Below, one piece after another: positions 14,794 to 14,797 of a stretch of DNA of 14,797 nucleotides (its first letter is position 1; every line of letters starts with the position of its first letter). The notes under the pieces were generated by a model. That model was not told the DNA's origin and did no database searches. It saw nothing but the letters and a program-made list of their open reading frames with translations. Position numbers and translations under genes: made by a program. Source of the stretch: Candidatus Albibeggiatoa sp. nov. BB20 (GTDB lineage Bacteria; Pseudomonadota; Gammaproteobacteria; Beggiatoales; Beggiatoaceae); NCBI GenBank assembly GCA_016744725.1, contig JADGDW010000026.1, positions 19,362 through 34,158 of the forward strand, written 5' to 3'.

Positions 14794-14797
14794 ATGA
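14794..14797 (+). CDS. Start codon of a further rightward gene (cut by window end)
   Basis: AGGAGAG (14780-14786), identical to the nifH and nifD ribosome binding sites, lies seven bases before ATG at 14794. Only the first codon is inside the window, so the product cannot be named. The gap from 14683 holds a small dyad, TTGAG-AA-CTCAA, followed by a T-rich stretch, possibly a weak end for yciO transcripts. Confidence 0.45.

Noticed and set aside
1..14797. CRISPR arrays, tRNA or rRNA genes, insertion sequences with intact transposase
   Set aside because: No regularly spaced repeats, cloverleaf or rRNA-like sequence, and no transposase reading frame or terminal repeats were found on either strand.

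Overview
The window looks like chromosomal DNA of an AT-rich, nitrogen-fixing gammaproteobacterium. The evidence is an Azotobacter-type NifH and NifD, an E. coli-like cvpA-purF order, a 458-residue TrkA, a ZapD beside CoaE, a YciO nearly collinear with the E. coli protein, and CheY-like regulators of the PilG/PilH kind. A short-form HisG and AT-rich third codon positions fit Thiotrichales, for example filamentous sulfur oxidisers related to Beggiatoa. That placement is an inference from gene content, not a database result.

Left part (1-4100, + strand). A glycosyltransferase-like gene at the window edge is followed by a 340-base gap that carries a textbook nitrogen-fixation control region: a NifA upstream activator site, an IHF site and a sigma-54 promoter. 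These drive nifH, two hairpins, a structured GC-rich leader and nifD. NifD can be aligned residue for residue with the Azotobacter numbering of its cluster ligands (Cys62, Cys88, Cys154, Cys275, His442). A strong intrinsic terminator lies just after nifD and nifK does not follow, which is the most unusual gene-order point in the window.

Middle part (4337-10255, - strand). A run of leftward genes holds ppsR (PEP synthase regulatory kinase/phosphorylase), cvpA, purF (first step of purine synthesis), trkA (NAD-binding subunit of the Trk K+ uptake system) and a voltage-gated K+ channel. Between trkA and the channel lies a 455-base gap with two copies of a 15-base palindrome 49 bases apart and a degenerate-looking open stretch that I cannot assign.

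Right part (10409-14797). hisG (short form, so dependent on a HisZ encoded elsewhere) reads rightward from a clean sigma-70 promoter. A leftward string follows: coaE, zapD, a two-domain PilG-like response regulator, a PilH-like response regulator and a strong hairpin terminator. Divergent from coaE is yciO, and the last bases hold a ribosome binding site and the start codon of a further rightward gene.

Most genes are housekeeping. The parts worth a second look are the isolated nifHD transcription unit and its structured intercistronic region, the paired palindromes and orphan gap at 5207-5661, and the two-domain regulator downstream of zapD.
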